A stretch of 64,000 nucleotides of DNA, from contig CALAWP010000066.1 in assembly GCA_937895345.1 (NCBI GenBank), forward strand, positions 62,001-126,000. Reading direction: 5' to 3'. Positions 22,885 through 32,018 of the stretch are shown piece after piece. This stretch comes from an uncultured Paenibacillus sp. GTDB taxonomy: Bacteria; Bacillota; Bacilli; Paenibacillales; Paenibacillaceae. The notes beneath the pieces are model-generated. The model saw only the letters and a list, made by a program, of their open reading frames with translations. It ran no database searches and had not been told where the DNA came from. Position numbers and translations under genes: made by a program. Numbering within the stretch: position 1 is the stretch's first letter; each line of letters starts with the position of its first letter.

Positions 22885-25773
22885 TTACTTCAGCTCCAAA
22901 GCACGAAGGATAACGGCAGCGGCCTCCGCTCTAGTGGCAAAAGCTTCCGGTCTAAACGCCTGATCCGGATACCCGTTCATGATCCCATGCTGGACGACGG
23001 CCATAACTCGCGGACTAGCCCAGTCGGAAATGGACCCCTGATCCACAAATATCGGGTTGAACGCTGCCGTTTCTAACTCCAGCAACTTACCGATCATGGC
23101 CGCCATCTGCTCGCGTGTCATCCGATCATCTGGACCAAAAACAGTCTCGGTATAGCCCTGAATGATACCGTGAGCGTAAGCAACAGAGATCATCTCAGCA
23201 GCCCAATGCTCGTGCACGTCTTCAAAAGGAAGCGCAGCCGTGCGTCCATCTTCCGGCTTAAGCCGAAAAGCTTGCACCAGCATGGTCACAAATTCTGATC
23301 TTGTCACGGATTTGCCTGGTTGAAAGGTTCCATCCGGATAACCGCTAACGGCCCCCCTCGCTGCCAAACGATGGATGCTCTCCTCGGCCCAGTGTCCGCT
23401 AATATCGGAGAAATGGACATCCGGTACTGCCGCTTCTTTGTCTTCGGTCTGTGAAGCAATAGCTGCAAATTTAGTAAAATGGTCGACGGTTCCGCTAATG
23501 ATTTTTTTCTCCGCATCTACGTTAACGTTGTCTAGCTCGACCCATTCTTTAGTTGCTTCGTCCAACCAATACAGGGACACTTTCATGCCTTCGCTCTTAA
23601 GAAGGTCTTCATGCTCGGTTAACTCCAATCTTATGGTAACTTCCTTTTGAAACTTCCCTGCTTGATCTTTTTTCAGCTCGATGACTTCACTAACAAACCG
23701 CTCTTTTTCTGTTGAAGAGAGCGTATCGCCTAAAGCCAAAACCTCTGTGCTGCTTAGCTGATTAATCGTAAGGTAAAAAGAACCGCTCCACGCTCCTTCA
23801 GGGATCATAATTTGGCCTCCCTGAAACGAAACGGCTGCCCCGGCATTCGAAATCAAGCGGGTATTTGGAGGTAAGCTCCAACCCCAGCCGTCATTTGTAC
23901 CGCCATTGTTAGTCGAGTTCCTGACCGTTATAACCAGTGTCCGCCGTTCCCCAGCGCTAAATGTAAACGTCAGATTAGCGGCGCCTAGAGGCAGAGCAGC
24001 CAAGTATTCCTTCTTGATCGTCACTGCGTTATCGGTTAGCGTATAGTCCCTGTCAGGGACCAGCGTCATTTCTCCATTTTCTATAGCGCTCAGCGTATTT
24101 CCATTCCATGTTATTACTGTTGTTACATCTGCATAAGCTGCAGAAGCCGTGTTTTTGTCAAAGCTCGCCGTCATCGGACTTATCTCACTATCAGGCACTC
24201 CAACAACGACTTGCGTTAGGGTAAAGGCAACGTCCTCCATTTGGTCTGCTGAGACCGTCACCAAGCCTGTATATGTACCCGCAGCCAGTCCATCCTTCGC
24301 TTGAACGGTAAAGGTCGTTGAACCTGTCTCATTATTCAATGTTGCAGCAATAGGCTGGCTAATCTCAAACGCATCTGCATCCGCACCGCTTAACGCCACC
24401 GCAAGGCCCGTTAACTCACCCGTTCCATTCCTTGTCATCGTCACGGTCTTAATCTCTTGCGCTCCCGGCTCATACCCCTCCGTTAGCGGAATCATTTGCT
24501 GGTCCCGGATCTCCTCTATGGAGTAAGTCAGCGGAACCAGTTTGATTATACGGTCGGCATTATAAGGGATCATCCAAATATTTTGGCCGTCAAATATACC
24601 GCTATTAAAAGCAGCTAACCCCTTTGAGAAGCCGCTTGGCCAATTCTTATAGGCGGCCGTCTCGCCTGTCGTTTTATCAATTCGCACTACCCCGGTCCCA
24701 TCCGAATAAGGAAGAAGCCAGATGCTTTGACCATCATACACGCCGCCTTGAAAGACGCTCCCGATTCCTTGCAAAGCGTCGCCTGGCAAGTCATAACTAT
24801 TCATCTCGCCTGTCAGCGTATTGACTTTAACCACCTGCAGAGTGTTTAGAGGAACCAGCCAAACGTTCTGACCGTCATACACGCCGCCCGCAAAGGCATA
24901 CGGATCTTTTCTAAAACCTTCCGGCCAATGGTTATAGCCTGTCATCTCGCCTGTCTCCGTGTCCAGCTTCACAACCCGGTCTGCATTATAAGGAATCAGC
25001 CAAATGTTTCGACCGTCATACACGCCGCCCGTAAAGGAATACGGATCCTTCGTAAATCCGGCTGGCCAAGCGTCATAACCTGTCATCTCACCCGTTTCCG
25101 TATTCAGTTCGATGACGCGATCGGCCGACGCAGGAAGCATCCACAGGCTTTTACCAGCATAGATCCCGCCTGAAAAGGCATTTGCTCCTTTGGTAAATCC
25201 CTCCGGCCAATGATTATAGCCACTCATCTCGCCCGTTGCTTTATTCACCTTAACAACCTGACTGGCATTATAAGGGACCATCCAGATGTTCTCTCCGTCA
25301 AATGCCCCTCCCCTGAACGATCCGACAAAGAGGCTTGAGCTGCCCTCCCCCAGATCAAGGTCGCTGGGCCAGGAGTTGTACCCCGTCATCTGCCCGGTAT
25401 CGCTATCTACTTTCACTACCCGATCCGCATTGAACGGAAGCATCCAAATGCTTTGACCGTCAAATATCCCGCCAGCAAAGGCATAACCGTCTTTTGTAAA
25501 ACCTTCCGGCCAATCCTGATAGCCAATCATTTCAATCTCTGTACCCAGCGGTTGAGCCGGAATAAGTCCGCTGTAACTAAATCCATCCTGATTGTACATG
25601 TAATCCACAGTCGGATCCGTACTAGAGCTTAAGCTAATTGGATTACTGGACTGCGAAAATGTTGACCATGCCGCTGAAATACCCGCCGGTTGAAAAAATA
25701 TAATATGACATACAAGAAATAAGATCAGAAAACTCGCCATTCGTTTTATACGGTTGTTGTTTTTCAAACGCAT
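22885..25773 (-). CDS. S-layer-anchored surface protein with seven-repeat propeller
   Basis: A 962-residue secreted protein. A signal peptide (about 1-33) is followed by seven repeats of about 47 residues (about 60-405; pattern MTGYxxWPxGFxKxxxAFxGGxxDGxxxWxxPxNADRVVKxxxxTGE), as expected for a seven-bladed beta-propeller. A short Ig-like region, a CBM_X2-type module (about 530-625) and a ZU5-like segment (about 645-765) come next. Three SLH domains at the C-terminus (about 785-962) bind secondary cell-wall polymer. Lower GC than its neighbours suggests acquisition. The start may instead be TTG at 25767, which is better spaced from GAGG. A TATAAT -10 lies at 25825-25820. Confidence 0.85.
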   Translation of the reverse strand: MRLKNNNRIKRMASFLILFLVCHIIFFQPAGISAAWSTFSQSSNPISLSSSTDPTVDYMYNQDGFSYSGLIPAQPLGTEIEMIGYQDWPEGFTKDGYAFAGGIFDGQSIWMLPFNADRVVKVDSDTGQMTGYNSWPSDLDLGEGSSSLFVGSFRGGAFDGENIWMVPYNASQVVKVNKATGEMSGYNHWPEGFTKGANAFSGGIYAGKSLWMLPASADRVIELNTETGEMTGYDAWPAGFTKDPYSFTGGVYDGRNIWLIPYNADRVVKLDTETGEMTGYNHWPEGFRKDPYAFAGGVYDGQNVWLVPLNTLQVVKVNTLTGEMNSYDLPGDALQGIGSVFQGGVYDGQSIWLLPYSDGTGVVRIDKTTGETAAYKNWPSGFSKGLAAFNSGIFDGQNIWMIPYNADRIIKLVPLTYSIEEIRDQQMIPLTEGYEPGAQEIKTVTMTRNGTGELTGLAVALSGADADAFEISQPIAATLNNETGSTTFTVQAKDGLAAGTYTGLVTVSADQMEDVAFTLTQVVVGVPDSEISPMTASFDKNTASAAYADVTTVITWNGNTLSAIENGEMTLVPDRDYTLTDNAVTIKKEYLAALPLGAANLTFTFSAGERRTLVITVRNSTNNGGTNDGWGWSLPPNTRLISNAGAAVSFQGGQIMIPEGAWSGSFYLTINQLSSTEVLALGDTLSSTEKERFVSEVIELKKDQAGKFQKEVTIRLELTEHEDLLKSEGMKVSLYWLDEATKEWVELDNVNVDAEKKIISGTVDHFTKFAAIASQTEDKEAAVPDVHFSDISGHWAEESIHRLAARGAVSGYPDGTFQPGKSVTRSEFVTMLVQAFRLKPEDGRTAALPFEDVHEHWAAEMISVAYAHGIIQGYTETVFGPDDRMTREQMAAMIGKLLELETAAFNPIFVDQGSISDWASPRVMAVVQHGIMNGYPDQAFRPEAFATRAEAAAVILRALELK

Positions 25774-25875
25774 TCACCTCTGATATTTTCTAGCTTAAGC
25801 TCTCTCTTTGCTACACTACATTATAAACGTTATATATAAGGAAGATAATCCCCCTCCATAGACACCGCTGGGAAT

Positions 25876-25923
25876 AAAAAAAGATGATCCCTGTACCATA
25901 CGAACGTACAGAAATCATCTTTT
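25876..25923 (-). terminator. Intrinsic terminator of the amine-oxidase-N-domain gene
   Basis: Leftward AAAGATGAT..CTGTAC / GTACAG..ATCATCTTT stem followed by a run of seven T (25882-25876). It lies 35 bases past the stop at 25958. Confidence 0.8.
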
Positions 25924-25957
25924 GCCGGTTGCCTGACGGCAGACCCGATCGCTTCCT

Positions 25958-26560
25958 TTATTTTATCTTAATCCGATAGGAATATTGCGCGTTATATTTT
26001 TCGAGTCTTTCATCAGCGGTCATGTCTCTGAGCGAGTGACTGAATTGGCCGGATTTGATTTCTTTGACGTATCGGCCAGGCGTTTTTTCCAGTTTAGCCG
26101 TTTTAGAATCGACTACCGTATCGCCTTTCAGCACTTCCAAGATCAGGATCGGCTCATGCTCGAATTCTTTGGTCAGCTCGACAATAACATTAGCGCTTTG
26201 TATAGCGGTTGCCGACATCAAGTTCAGCGACGGCGATACTTCTACAATCTCAATGCCGTCCAAAGAGATGATTGGGTACGCGCTATCCGGCAGCGAAAAA
26301 TTCACCGTATGAGATTCGCCCAACCACTTGACTTCATAACCCAAAGCTTCGCCCACTGCCCGTACCGGCAAATAAGTTTTGTTATTGTACAATAAAGGGG
26401 CGTCGCTTCCGATATCGATTTTTCTTCCCTCGTTCGTAATTTTAATGTGCTTCGCGAGCGTAGCGACGACTTCGTTCTTTCCGATTGCGTAACCTGCCAC
26501 TGAAAAAGCGGCGCTAACGAACAGTAAGGTGACAAGTGCGACAACGGCTTTCTTTTTCAT
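25958..26560 (-). CDS. Secreted protein with copper amine oxidase N-terminal domain
   Basis: A 200-residue exported protein: signal peptide MKKKAVVALVTLLFVSAAFS, then a Cu_amine_oxidN1 module (PLLYNNKTYLPVRAVGEALGYEVKW), then about 100 residues of unrecognised C-terminal domain. In Paenibacillaceae this module is a common extracellular add-on and does not imply amine oxidase activity. The ATG at 26560 is chosen because AAAAGGAG lies six bases upstream. A single gene with its own terminator. Confidence 0.75.
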   Translation of the reverse strand: MKKKAVVALVTLLFVSAAFSVAGYAIGKNEVVATLAKHIKITNEGRKIDIGSDAPLLYNNKTYLPVRAVGEALGYEVKWLGESHTVNFSLPDSAYPIISLDGIEIVEVSPSLNLMSATAIQSANVIVELTKEFEHEPILILEVLKGDTVVDSKTAKLEKTPGRYVKEIKSGQFSHSLRDMTADERLEKYNAQYSYRIKIK

Positions 26561-26677
26561 CTGCATCTCCTTTTGATAAACATAAAAATTTTCCCTAAAT
26601 TCTACCATGACTCAAAAAATACGTCTACGCGACTAACGTCCCTTTCGATCCGGGCATTTGGGATCAGGTCCTTTGGA

Positions 26678-27310
26678 TCAGACTCTCGGGCGCGATCGGG
26701 CCGCTTGAAATCTCAGCACCGTTTTTCTCTTCGACGGCTCCGTTTTGCGTGGATCGGATATATAAATTTCCCGGTGAAGAAGGCTTGTCCGGACATAGCC
26801 GTTGTCGCTGCAATAGGCCTTCATAGCCGCAAAGCTTTTCGCCTCGTCGTCATAGCTTCCAAGATGCATCATTTGGCAGCATAAGCCTTCCGTTATCGTG
26901 CCGAAGACGACCTTCTCCAAAAACGGATTCGGCTTTTTCTTTGCCGTTCGCTCCGCATATTTCCTCCATAACGCTTCCGTCACAAAGTCCGGCTGCCGGA
27001 TCATCAACGTATATTTTAAATTGCTCTTGTCCGTCGCTGGCTTCGAATAATCGATCAAATCCCATACGCCCTCCAGCGGAAATACGGTGTAGGCATAATA
27101 GCCTTCCGGGGCGTCGTCGCTTCTATACGACATTTTGACCGCATAGCTTAGGCTGTACAGCGCCTCCACCGCTTTGACAAACTCCCCGCCGTTCGGGTCT
27201 CCGGAACCGTCGACCATAAAAAACGGCACAGGCCCGACTTCAACGATTTGGGGCTCCGGTTTCGGCAAATACAAAGGCTTGAAATCTTTTTTATAATCCA
27301 CTTTTACCAT
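26678..27310 (-). CDS. GyrI-like small-molecule-binding protein
   Basis: A 210-residue cytoplasmic protein of the GyrI-like/SOUL-fold type: EPQIVEVGPVPFFMVDGSGDPNGGEF at the start and CQMMHLGSYDDEAKSFAAMKAYCSDNGY near the end are characteristic. Such proteins bind hydrophobic ligands, and some have been reported as hydrolases. The ATG at 27310 follows GAGGAG by eight bases; a GTG three codons upstream is less well placed. Stand-alone gene with no DNA-binding domain. Confidence 0.8.
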   Translation of the reverse strand: MVKVDYKKDFKPLYLPKPEPQIVEVGPVPFFMVDGSGDPNGGEFVKAVEALYSLSYAVKMSYRSDDAPEGYYAYTVFPLEGVWDLIDYSKPATDKSNLKYTLMIRQPDFVTEALWRKYAERTAKKKPNPFLEKVVFGTITEGLCCQMMHLGSYDDEAKSFAAMKAYCSDNGYVRTSLLHREIYISDPRKTEPSKRKTVLRFQAARSRPRV

Positions 27311-27522
27311 AACGATCACTCCTCAGCGTCTTATGCGTCCATCATACTCCATGAAACTTGACAATCCTATGTCAACAACGAAATAATATTCGCCCGTCTG
27401 CCGTCGCATGCCTTCCCCGCCTAAAGACCAGTTCTAACAATAGACCGGGGACCGTTACCCCCGCGCCGGCTTCGCTTTACAATGAAGACATAGAAAACGC
27501 GAAGCGAAAGGATGATCCCATT

Positions 27523-27735
27523 ATGAGGAAATTGTACAGGTCCGTTACGGACAATAAGCTTACCGGCTTGTGCGGCGGCATCGGGCAATATTTCGGCATC
27601 GATTCGACGGTCGTCAGATTGCTGTTTGTCGTCACGGCATTGTTCAGCTTCGGCTCGACGATCGTCGTTTACGTGCTTGCCGCTCTGCTGGTTCCGAAAG
27701 AACCGCAGCCCGCTTTCCGATTCGACCAATTCTAA
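27523..27735 (+). CDS. PspC-domain membrane protein
   Basis: A 70-residue PspC-domain protein: MRKLYRSVTDNKLTGLCGGI then YFGIDSTVVRLLFVV, a membrane helix, and VLAALLVPKEP. PspC proteins take part in phage-shock/LiaIH-type envelope stress responses. The ATG at 27523 follows AAAGGATG and lies just upstream of a pspA-family gene (36-base gap), so the two are probably co-transcribed. Better promoter candidates than TACAAT near 27480 were not found. Confidence 0.88.
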   Translation: MRKLYRSVTDNKLTGLCGGIGQYFGIDSTVVRLLFVVTALFSFGSTIVVYVLAALLVPKEPQPAFRFDQF

Positions 27736-27771
27736 TTATTCCCTATAACTATAATCGAGGAGAGATGAACG

Positions 27772-28449
27772 ATGGGTATTTTGCAACGGGTAATGAATTT
27801 GACAAGGGCGGCAGCGAACGAGGTGCTGGACAAAATCGAAAGTCCGGCCATGATGCTGAACCATTATTTGAGAGATATGGACGAGGAAATCGGCAAGGCG
27901 GAAGGCGCGCTGCTCCAGCAGCAAGGCCAGGAGCGCGTGCTCGGCTCCAAGATCGCCGAGCTTAAGGCGCAGGCGGATTATTACGGAAGCAAAGCGGAGC
28001 AAGCCGCAGCCGAAGGACGCGAGGAAGAAGCCCGCGCCGCCCTCGAAGCGAAGCTGCTGTACCTGGAGCAAGCCGAAGAAAATGCCCGCCTGCAGGAAAC
28101 GGCCAAGCAGGCGGCGGCGGAGCTGGAATTGCGCGTACAGTCGCTGAAGGAAGAAAAGGCCCGCCTCCAGGCCAAGAAGGAAGAGCTGATCGCCCGCATG
28201 CGCAAATCCGGCTTCGGCGCGAACGCTTCCTACTCGGCCGCATCGCCCGGTTCGTTTCAAGGGAGCCAGGCCGCCCGAGGCTTCGAGCGTATCGAACAGA
28301 AGCTGATGGAATGGGAGGCGCAGCGCGAGCTGGCCAAGGCGCCGTACAGCGGTTACCGCGCCGACGGCTTTAACGATCCGCAAGCCGAGCAGCGCAAGGC
28401 TCACGTTGAAGAAGAATTGAAGCGCCTGATGAACAAATCGGGCCAATAA
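27772..28449 (+). CDS. PspA/IM30-family envelope stress protein
   Basis: A 225-residue, mostly alpha-helical coiled-coil protein of the PspA/IM30/LiaH family: MGILQRVMNLTRAAANEVLDKIE with MLNHYLRDM is the conserved N-terminus. ESCRT-III-like PspA proteins polymerise on damaged membranes. It follows a pspC-domain gene and ends in a strong terminator, so the two genes form a compact stress operon. Confidence 0.9.
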   Translation: MGILQRVMNLTRAAANEVLDKIESPAMMLNHYLRDMDEEIGKAEGALLQQQGQERVLGSKIAELKAQADYYGSKAEQAAAEGREEEARAALEAKLLYLEQAEENARLQETAKQAAAELELRVQSLKEEKARLQAKKEELIARMRKSGFGANASYSAASPGSFQGSQAARGFERIEQKLMEWEAQRELAKAPYSGYRADGFNDPQAEQRKAHVEEELKRLMNKSGQ

Positions 28450-28472
28450 GCGGCACACGGCCGCCCCCCGAG

Positions 28473-28526
28473 GGCTGCGCCGGCGTCATGCAAGCCTTGA
28501 GGCTTATGACGCCGGTGCAGCCTTTT
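28473..28526 (+). terminator. Intrinsic terminator of pspC-pspA
   Basis: A 17-bp stem, GGCTGCGCCGGCGTCAT / ATGACGCCGGTGCAGCC, with one mismatch, followed by TTTT. It lies 24 bases after the pspA stop. Confidence 0.85.
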
Positions 28527-28567
28527 CGTTCGCCCTTCCATGGCGCGGCGGCGGAAGCAGCAGTCCG

Positions 28568-30016
28568 CTACGGCTGCCGTTTCGTGATTCGGAACGCCGG
28601 ACCGAAGCGCGATTCCGTGCCGCCGGGCAGCTCAATCTCCAGCGCGTCCGGCGTGCGCGTCCACTGGAGCTCCCGCTCGGATCCAAGCAGGGCGACGCTC
28701 CCGATCTCGCCGGGGTACAGCCGGTTGTCGCCCGCCAGCGATCGGATCGAGACGCGGCGGCCATCGGGCTTGCCCAGCACGATCGCGTATAAGACGTCGC
28801 CGCGCGACGTAAAGCGAATATCGCTTCCCGTAAACGCGCTTCGCTTCGTATCGTTAAACGTTCCCGTCACGATCCGCGTCGGGCCTTCACCGTATACGGT
28901 CCACGGCTTCGTTCCGTAGATCGCCTCCCCGTTGCGCCCCAGCCAGTCGCCGATGGCCAGCAAGAGAGAACGCTCCTCCTCCGGAATCGTGCCGTCGGCC
29001 TTCGGCCCGATATTGAGCAGCAGGACGCCGTTTTTGCTGACGATGTCCGCCAGGTCGCCGATAATGCTTTCCGACGTTTTGTATTTATGCCCCTCCACAT
29101 AACACCAGGCCGTTTCGGCGACCGACGTGCACGTCTGCCACAGTCTCGGCTGAATGTCGTCCAGCAGGCCGCGCTCCATATCGTAGACGGCCGTTCCTTC
29201 CGCAAATGCGCCGAACTTGTAGTTGATCGCCACCTCGCGCTCCCACTCCGCGGCCCGGTTGTAATAATACGCCGCGAGCTTTTGCAGATACGGCTCGAAG
29301 CCCGGCTGCTCGATCCACCAGTCGAAATAGAGCAGCTGCGGACCGAAGCGGTCGATCAGGTCGCAAGTGCGGACAAGCCAATCGTCGAGAAATTCCTGAC
29401 TGGGCTGGAACAGCGGCACGGGCAACTGCGCGTCGCCCAGGCAGCGCTGCGCCGGACCGTACAGCCCCGCAAACGCGGCTTCCTCCACATCGGAAGGGAT
29501 ATCTCTTCCCCCGTTGTAAAACCACCAGTTTTCGGCGCGATGAGAAGAAACGCCGAACGTCATATACCGTTTGCGCACCGCATCGGCCAGCTCCGCAATA
29601 ATATCGCGCTTCGGCCCCATACGGGCCGCATTCCATTCCGTATAAGGGCAGTCGTACATCGGAAATCCGTCATGATGCTCGGCGACGGGAACGACAAAGT
29701 TGGCGCCCGCCCGCTTGAACAAGGACGCCCATTCGTCGGCGTCGAATCGGTCCGCCGTAAACATCGGAATAAAATCCTTGTAGCCGAAAACGTCGGGCGG
29801 TCCGTATTTCTCCATATGGTGCGCATAAGCGGCCGAGCCTTGCCGGTACATATTTCTCGGATACCATTCGTTATCGAAGGCCGGCACCGAATAGACGCCC
29901 CAATGGATAAAGATTCCGAATTTCCCTTCCTCGTACCAGGACGGGATGCGGCTTCCCTTCAACGATTCCCAATTCGCCGCAAACGGCCCTCCGCGGATCG
30001 TTTCTTTAATTTGCAC
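28568..30016 (-). CDS. GH29 alpha-L-fucosidase
   Basis: A 482-residue glycoside hydrolase of family 29: WYEEGKFGIFIHWGVYSVPAF and AEHHDGFPMYD at the N-terminus, and LLYFDWW carrying the nucleophile Asp. A C-terminal beta domain follows. No signal peptide, so the substrate must be imported. The GTG at 30016 is preferred to GTG at 30055 because GGAGG plus six A directly precedes it. Last gene of a leftward operon with a sugar isomerase, an asparaginase-type enzyme and a sugar ABC importer. Confidence 0.85.
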   Translation of the reverse strand: MQIKETIRGGPFAANWESLKGSRIPSWYEEGKFGIFIHWGVYSVPAFDNEWYPRNMYRQGSAAYAHHMEKYGPPDVFGYKDFIPMFTADRFDADEWASLFKRAGANFVVPVAEHHDGFPMYDCPYTEWNAARMGPKRDIIAELADAVRKRYMTFGVSSHRAENWWFYNGGRDIPSDVEEAAFAGLYGPAQRCLGDAQLPVPLFQPSQEFLDDWLVRTCDLIDRFGPQLLYFDWWIEQPGFEPYLQKLAAYYYNRAAEWEREVAINYKFGAFAEGTAVYDMERGLLDDIQPRLWQTCTSVAETAWCYVEGHKYKTSESIIGDLADIVSKNGVLLLNIGPKADGTIPEEERSLLLAIGDWLGRNGEAIYGTKPWTVYGEGPTRIVTGTFNDTKRSAFTGSDIRFTSRGDVLYAIVLGKPDGRRVSIRSLAGDNRLYPGEIGSVALLGSERELQWTRTPDALEIELPGGTESRFGPAFRITKRQP

Positions 30017-30077
30017 TTTTTTCCTCCGCCGCAATACATCGATCGATGCTGTCACCCGATTCTCATCTCCATTTCCG

Positions 30078-30950
30078 TTATGCTTCCTCCCATAACCGCC
30101 TCACATTGCGCAAGCCGATCGCGGTCGCTTGCCGGTTGTCCTCCATCCCTTCGAACTCCAGCGTCACAAATCCGTCGTAGCCGCTCGACTTGATCCGCTT
30201 GAGCGCTTCCCGAACGGGCAAATCGCCGTGGCCGAAGATGGAGCCTCTCAAATAGTTGCCGTTGACGCTGCGGAACCATCGGCCTTCGCCGGGGTCGGCA
30301 TAGGACGGACGAACGTAAAAATCTTTGACGTGCACAATCGAGGCAAACGGCAAACACCGGTCAATGCCCGCAAGCGAATTTTCGTCGACGCACATAAAGT
30401 TGCCGATGTCGAGAACGGCTTTGAAGTTCGGCCGGTCGACAGCCCGGAGAACATGCCGGACCCGTTCGCTGTGCTGTACGCTCCAGCCGTGATTTTCGAT
30501 ATGCGTCGTTATGCCGAATTGAGCCGCATAATCCGCAATCATCCGGCTTCCCTTGACGATTTGCGGCAGCCAATCGAGAAATTGTCCGAGCGAAGCCTGT
30601 TCGGCGGGAATCGTAAACGCCGTTACGTCGTGCCGCATCGATCGAATGCCCATCCGGCGCAGCACGTCCACGTGCTTCATGACTCTCCGCACCTCCTCGA
30701 GGAACTCCGCTTCCGACGGCTGACAGAAGTTGGCCGGCATCGCGTAATTGGACAGAACGATTCCGAGTGATGCCGCCTTGTCTCGAATGCGGTCGGCCAG
30801 CTCCGCGTTGTCGACCAGCGTATAGCCGTAAGGCACGAGCTCCACATGGTCGCATTGATGATCGGAGGCCCACTCCAACAGGTCGGTCACCGACATTCGG
30901 CCTTCCCGAAGCTCGCTTTCCATGCAATACGTGCTGAATCCCAGCTTCAT
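30078..30950 (-). CDS. Sugar phosphate isomerase/epimerase-type TIM barrel
   Basis: A 290-residue AP-endonuclease-2-fold TIM-barrel protein: MKLGFSTYCMESEL start, HVELVPYG, THIENHGW, VLDIGNFM and VTLEFEGMEDN at the strand ends supply the usual metal ligands (Glu, Asp, His, Glu). Members isomerise or epimerise sugars or dehydrate inosose. The stop of the asparaginase-type gene overlaps its ATG by four bases. The substrate is not decided by sequence. Confidence 0.8.
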   Translation of the reverse strand: MKLGFSTYCMESELREGRMSVTDLLEWASDHQCDHVELVPYGYTLVDNAELADRIRDKAASLGIVLSNYAMPANFCQPSEAEFLEEVRRVMKHVDVLRRMGIRSMRHDVTAFTIPAEQASLGQFLDWLPQIVKGSRMIADYAAQFGITTHIENHGWSVQHSERVRHVLRAVDRPNFKAVLDIGNFMCVDENSLAGIDRCLPFASIVHVKDFYVRPSYADPGEGRWFRSVNGNYLRGSIFGHGDLPVREALKRIKSSGYDGFVTLEFEGMEDNRQATAIGLRNVRRLWEEA

Positions 30951-31999
30951 ACTCCCGCCTCCCTCTTGCAGTCCGCAGCGGCCTCTTCCGTATTTGCCGC
31001 GAGCTTCAGCCTGAACGCCGTTTCATTGCGGCCGGCTGCGACGCCGTTGTCGTTCAGAATGACCGCCGGCGCGATGCGCCTCATCCGCTGGGCGGCCTCC
31101 CGGTCCGCGTAGCCGATCTGCTCCAAAATTTCGGCGACGATAAGCGGCCATTCGTCCTCGGAGCCGTCGGTCACCTTGATCGCAAACGCCAGCCGTTCCC
31201 GCTTCAGCGCAAAGCAATAAATCCCTTTGGCGCCTCCCTTGGCCACGATGTTGGCATCCGCGAGCAGCTCCGTGCAAATCCGGTCCGTGCCGGCGATCAT
31301 CAAAGGATGCTCCGCCATCAGCGCGGCCGCTTCGGCGCAGGCTGCCCGCAGCTTCCGGTCCTCGATCAGATCGGGGCAAGCGAGGCGCAAATAGATGCGG
31401 GCCGCCCCGCTCAGCGGCAGCGCCGCCACCGGAAGGCCGCAGCCGTCGATGCCCAGCTTCACCTCGCCGGCCTCCGCGCCCGACAGCGTCTCGAGCAGCT
31501 GCGCAATTTCCCGCTGAACCGGATGGTCCGGCTCCCAATACCCTTGAACCGGGTACCCTCTCATCAAACAGCAGGCGATCAGTCCCAGATGTTTGCCGGA
31601 GCAGTTGTGGTAAATGCTGCGTTTGCCGCCGCCGTTCCGAAGCACCTCTTCGAAGGCGGCCGGACCGAGCGGATAAGCCGGCTTGCACACCAGCGCCTCT
31701 TCCGTTACGCCAAGCTTGCCCATGAGCGAATCCAGTGCCTCTACATGCTCCGGTTCCGCCCGATGCGAGCCGATCACGACGGCCATTTCCCGGCGGGTCA
31801 GCCCGAAGCGCTCCGCCGCTCCGCTCATCAAGACCGGCAGCGCCTGAACGGGCTTGCCCGCGGAGCGCAAAAATACCGGGATGCCGGGATCGCCGGCGCT
31901 GTACATTAACCCTTTGTCGGACAGGCCGCATATATGTCCGGCATGGACGCATTCCACGACGCCGCCCCGCGTTTCCTTTACCAGCGCAACTTCCTTCAT
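30947..31999 (-). CDS. Asparaginase-II-family amidohydrolase
   Basis: A 350-residue protein of the asparaginase II family (PF06089 type, as in Rhizobium AnsA): LVKETRGGVVECVHAGHICG, FLRSAGKPVQALP, SIYHNCSGKHLGLIACC, GIDGCGLPV and ANIVAKGGAKGIYCFAL. It lacks the TGGTIA motif of classical asparaginases. The ATG at 31999 follows GAAAGGAG. It is enclosed in a sugar-uptake operon, so the substrate may be a glycosylated amide rather than free asparagine; that is inference. Confidence 0.85.
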   Translation of the reverse strand: MKEVALVKETRGGVVECVHAGHICGLSDKGLMYSAGDPGIPVFLRSAGKPVQALPVLMSGAAERFGLTRREMAVVIGSHRAEPEHVEALDSLMGKLGVTEEALVCKPAYPLGPAAFEEVLRNGGGKRSIYHNCSGKHLGLIACCLMRGYPVQGYWEPDHPVQREIAQLLETLSGAEAGEVKLGIDGCGLPVAALPLSGAARIYLRLACPDLIEDRKLRAACAEAAALMAEHPLMIAGTDRICTELLADANIVAKGGAKGIYCFALKRERLAFAIKVTDGSEDEWPLIVAEILEQIGYADREAAQRMRRIAPAVILNDNGVAAGRNETAFRLKLAANTEEAAADCKREAGV

Positions 32000-32018
32000 G
32001 CCACGCTCTCCTTTCTTG

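Noticed and set aside
27340..27385. SigW-type promoter for pspC-pspA (TGAAAC)
   Set aside because: TGAAAC is present but no CGTA-like -10 occurs at 16-17 bases.
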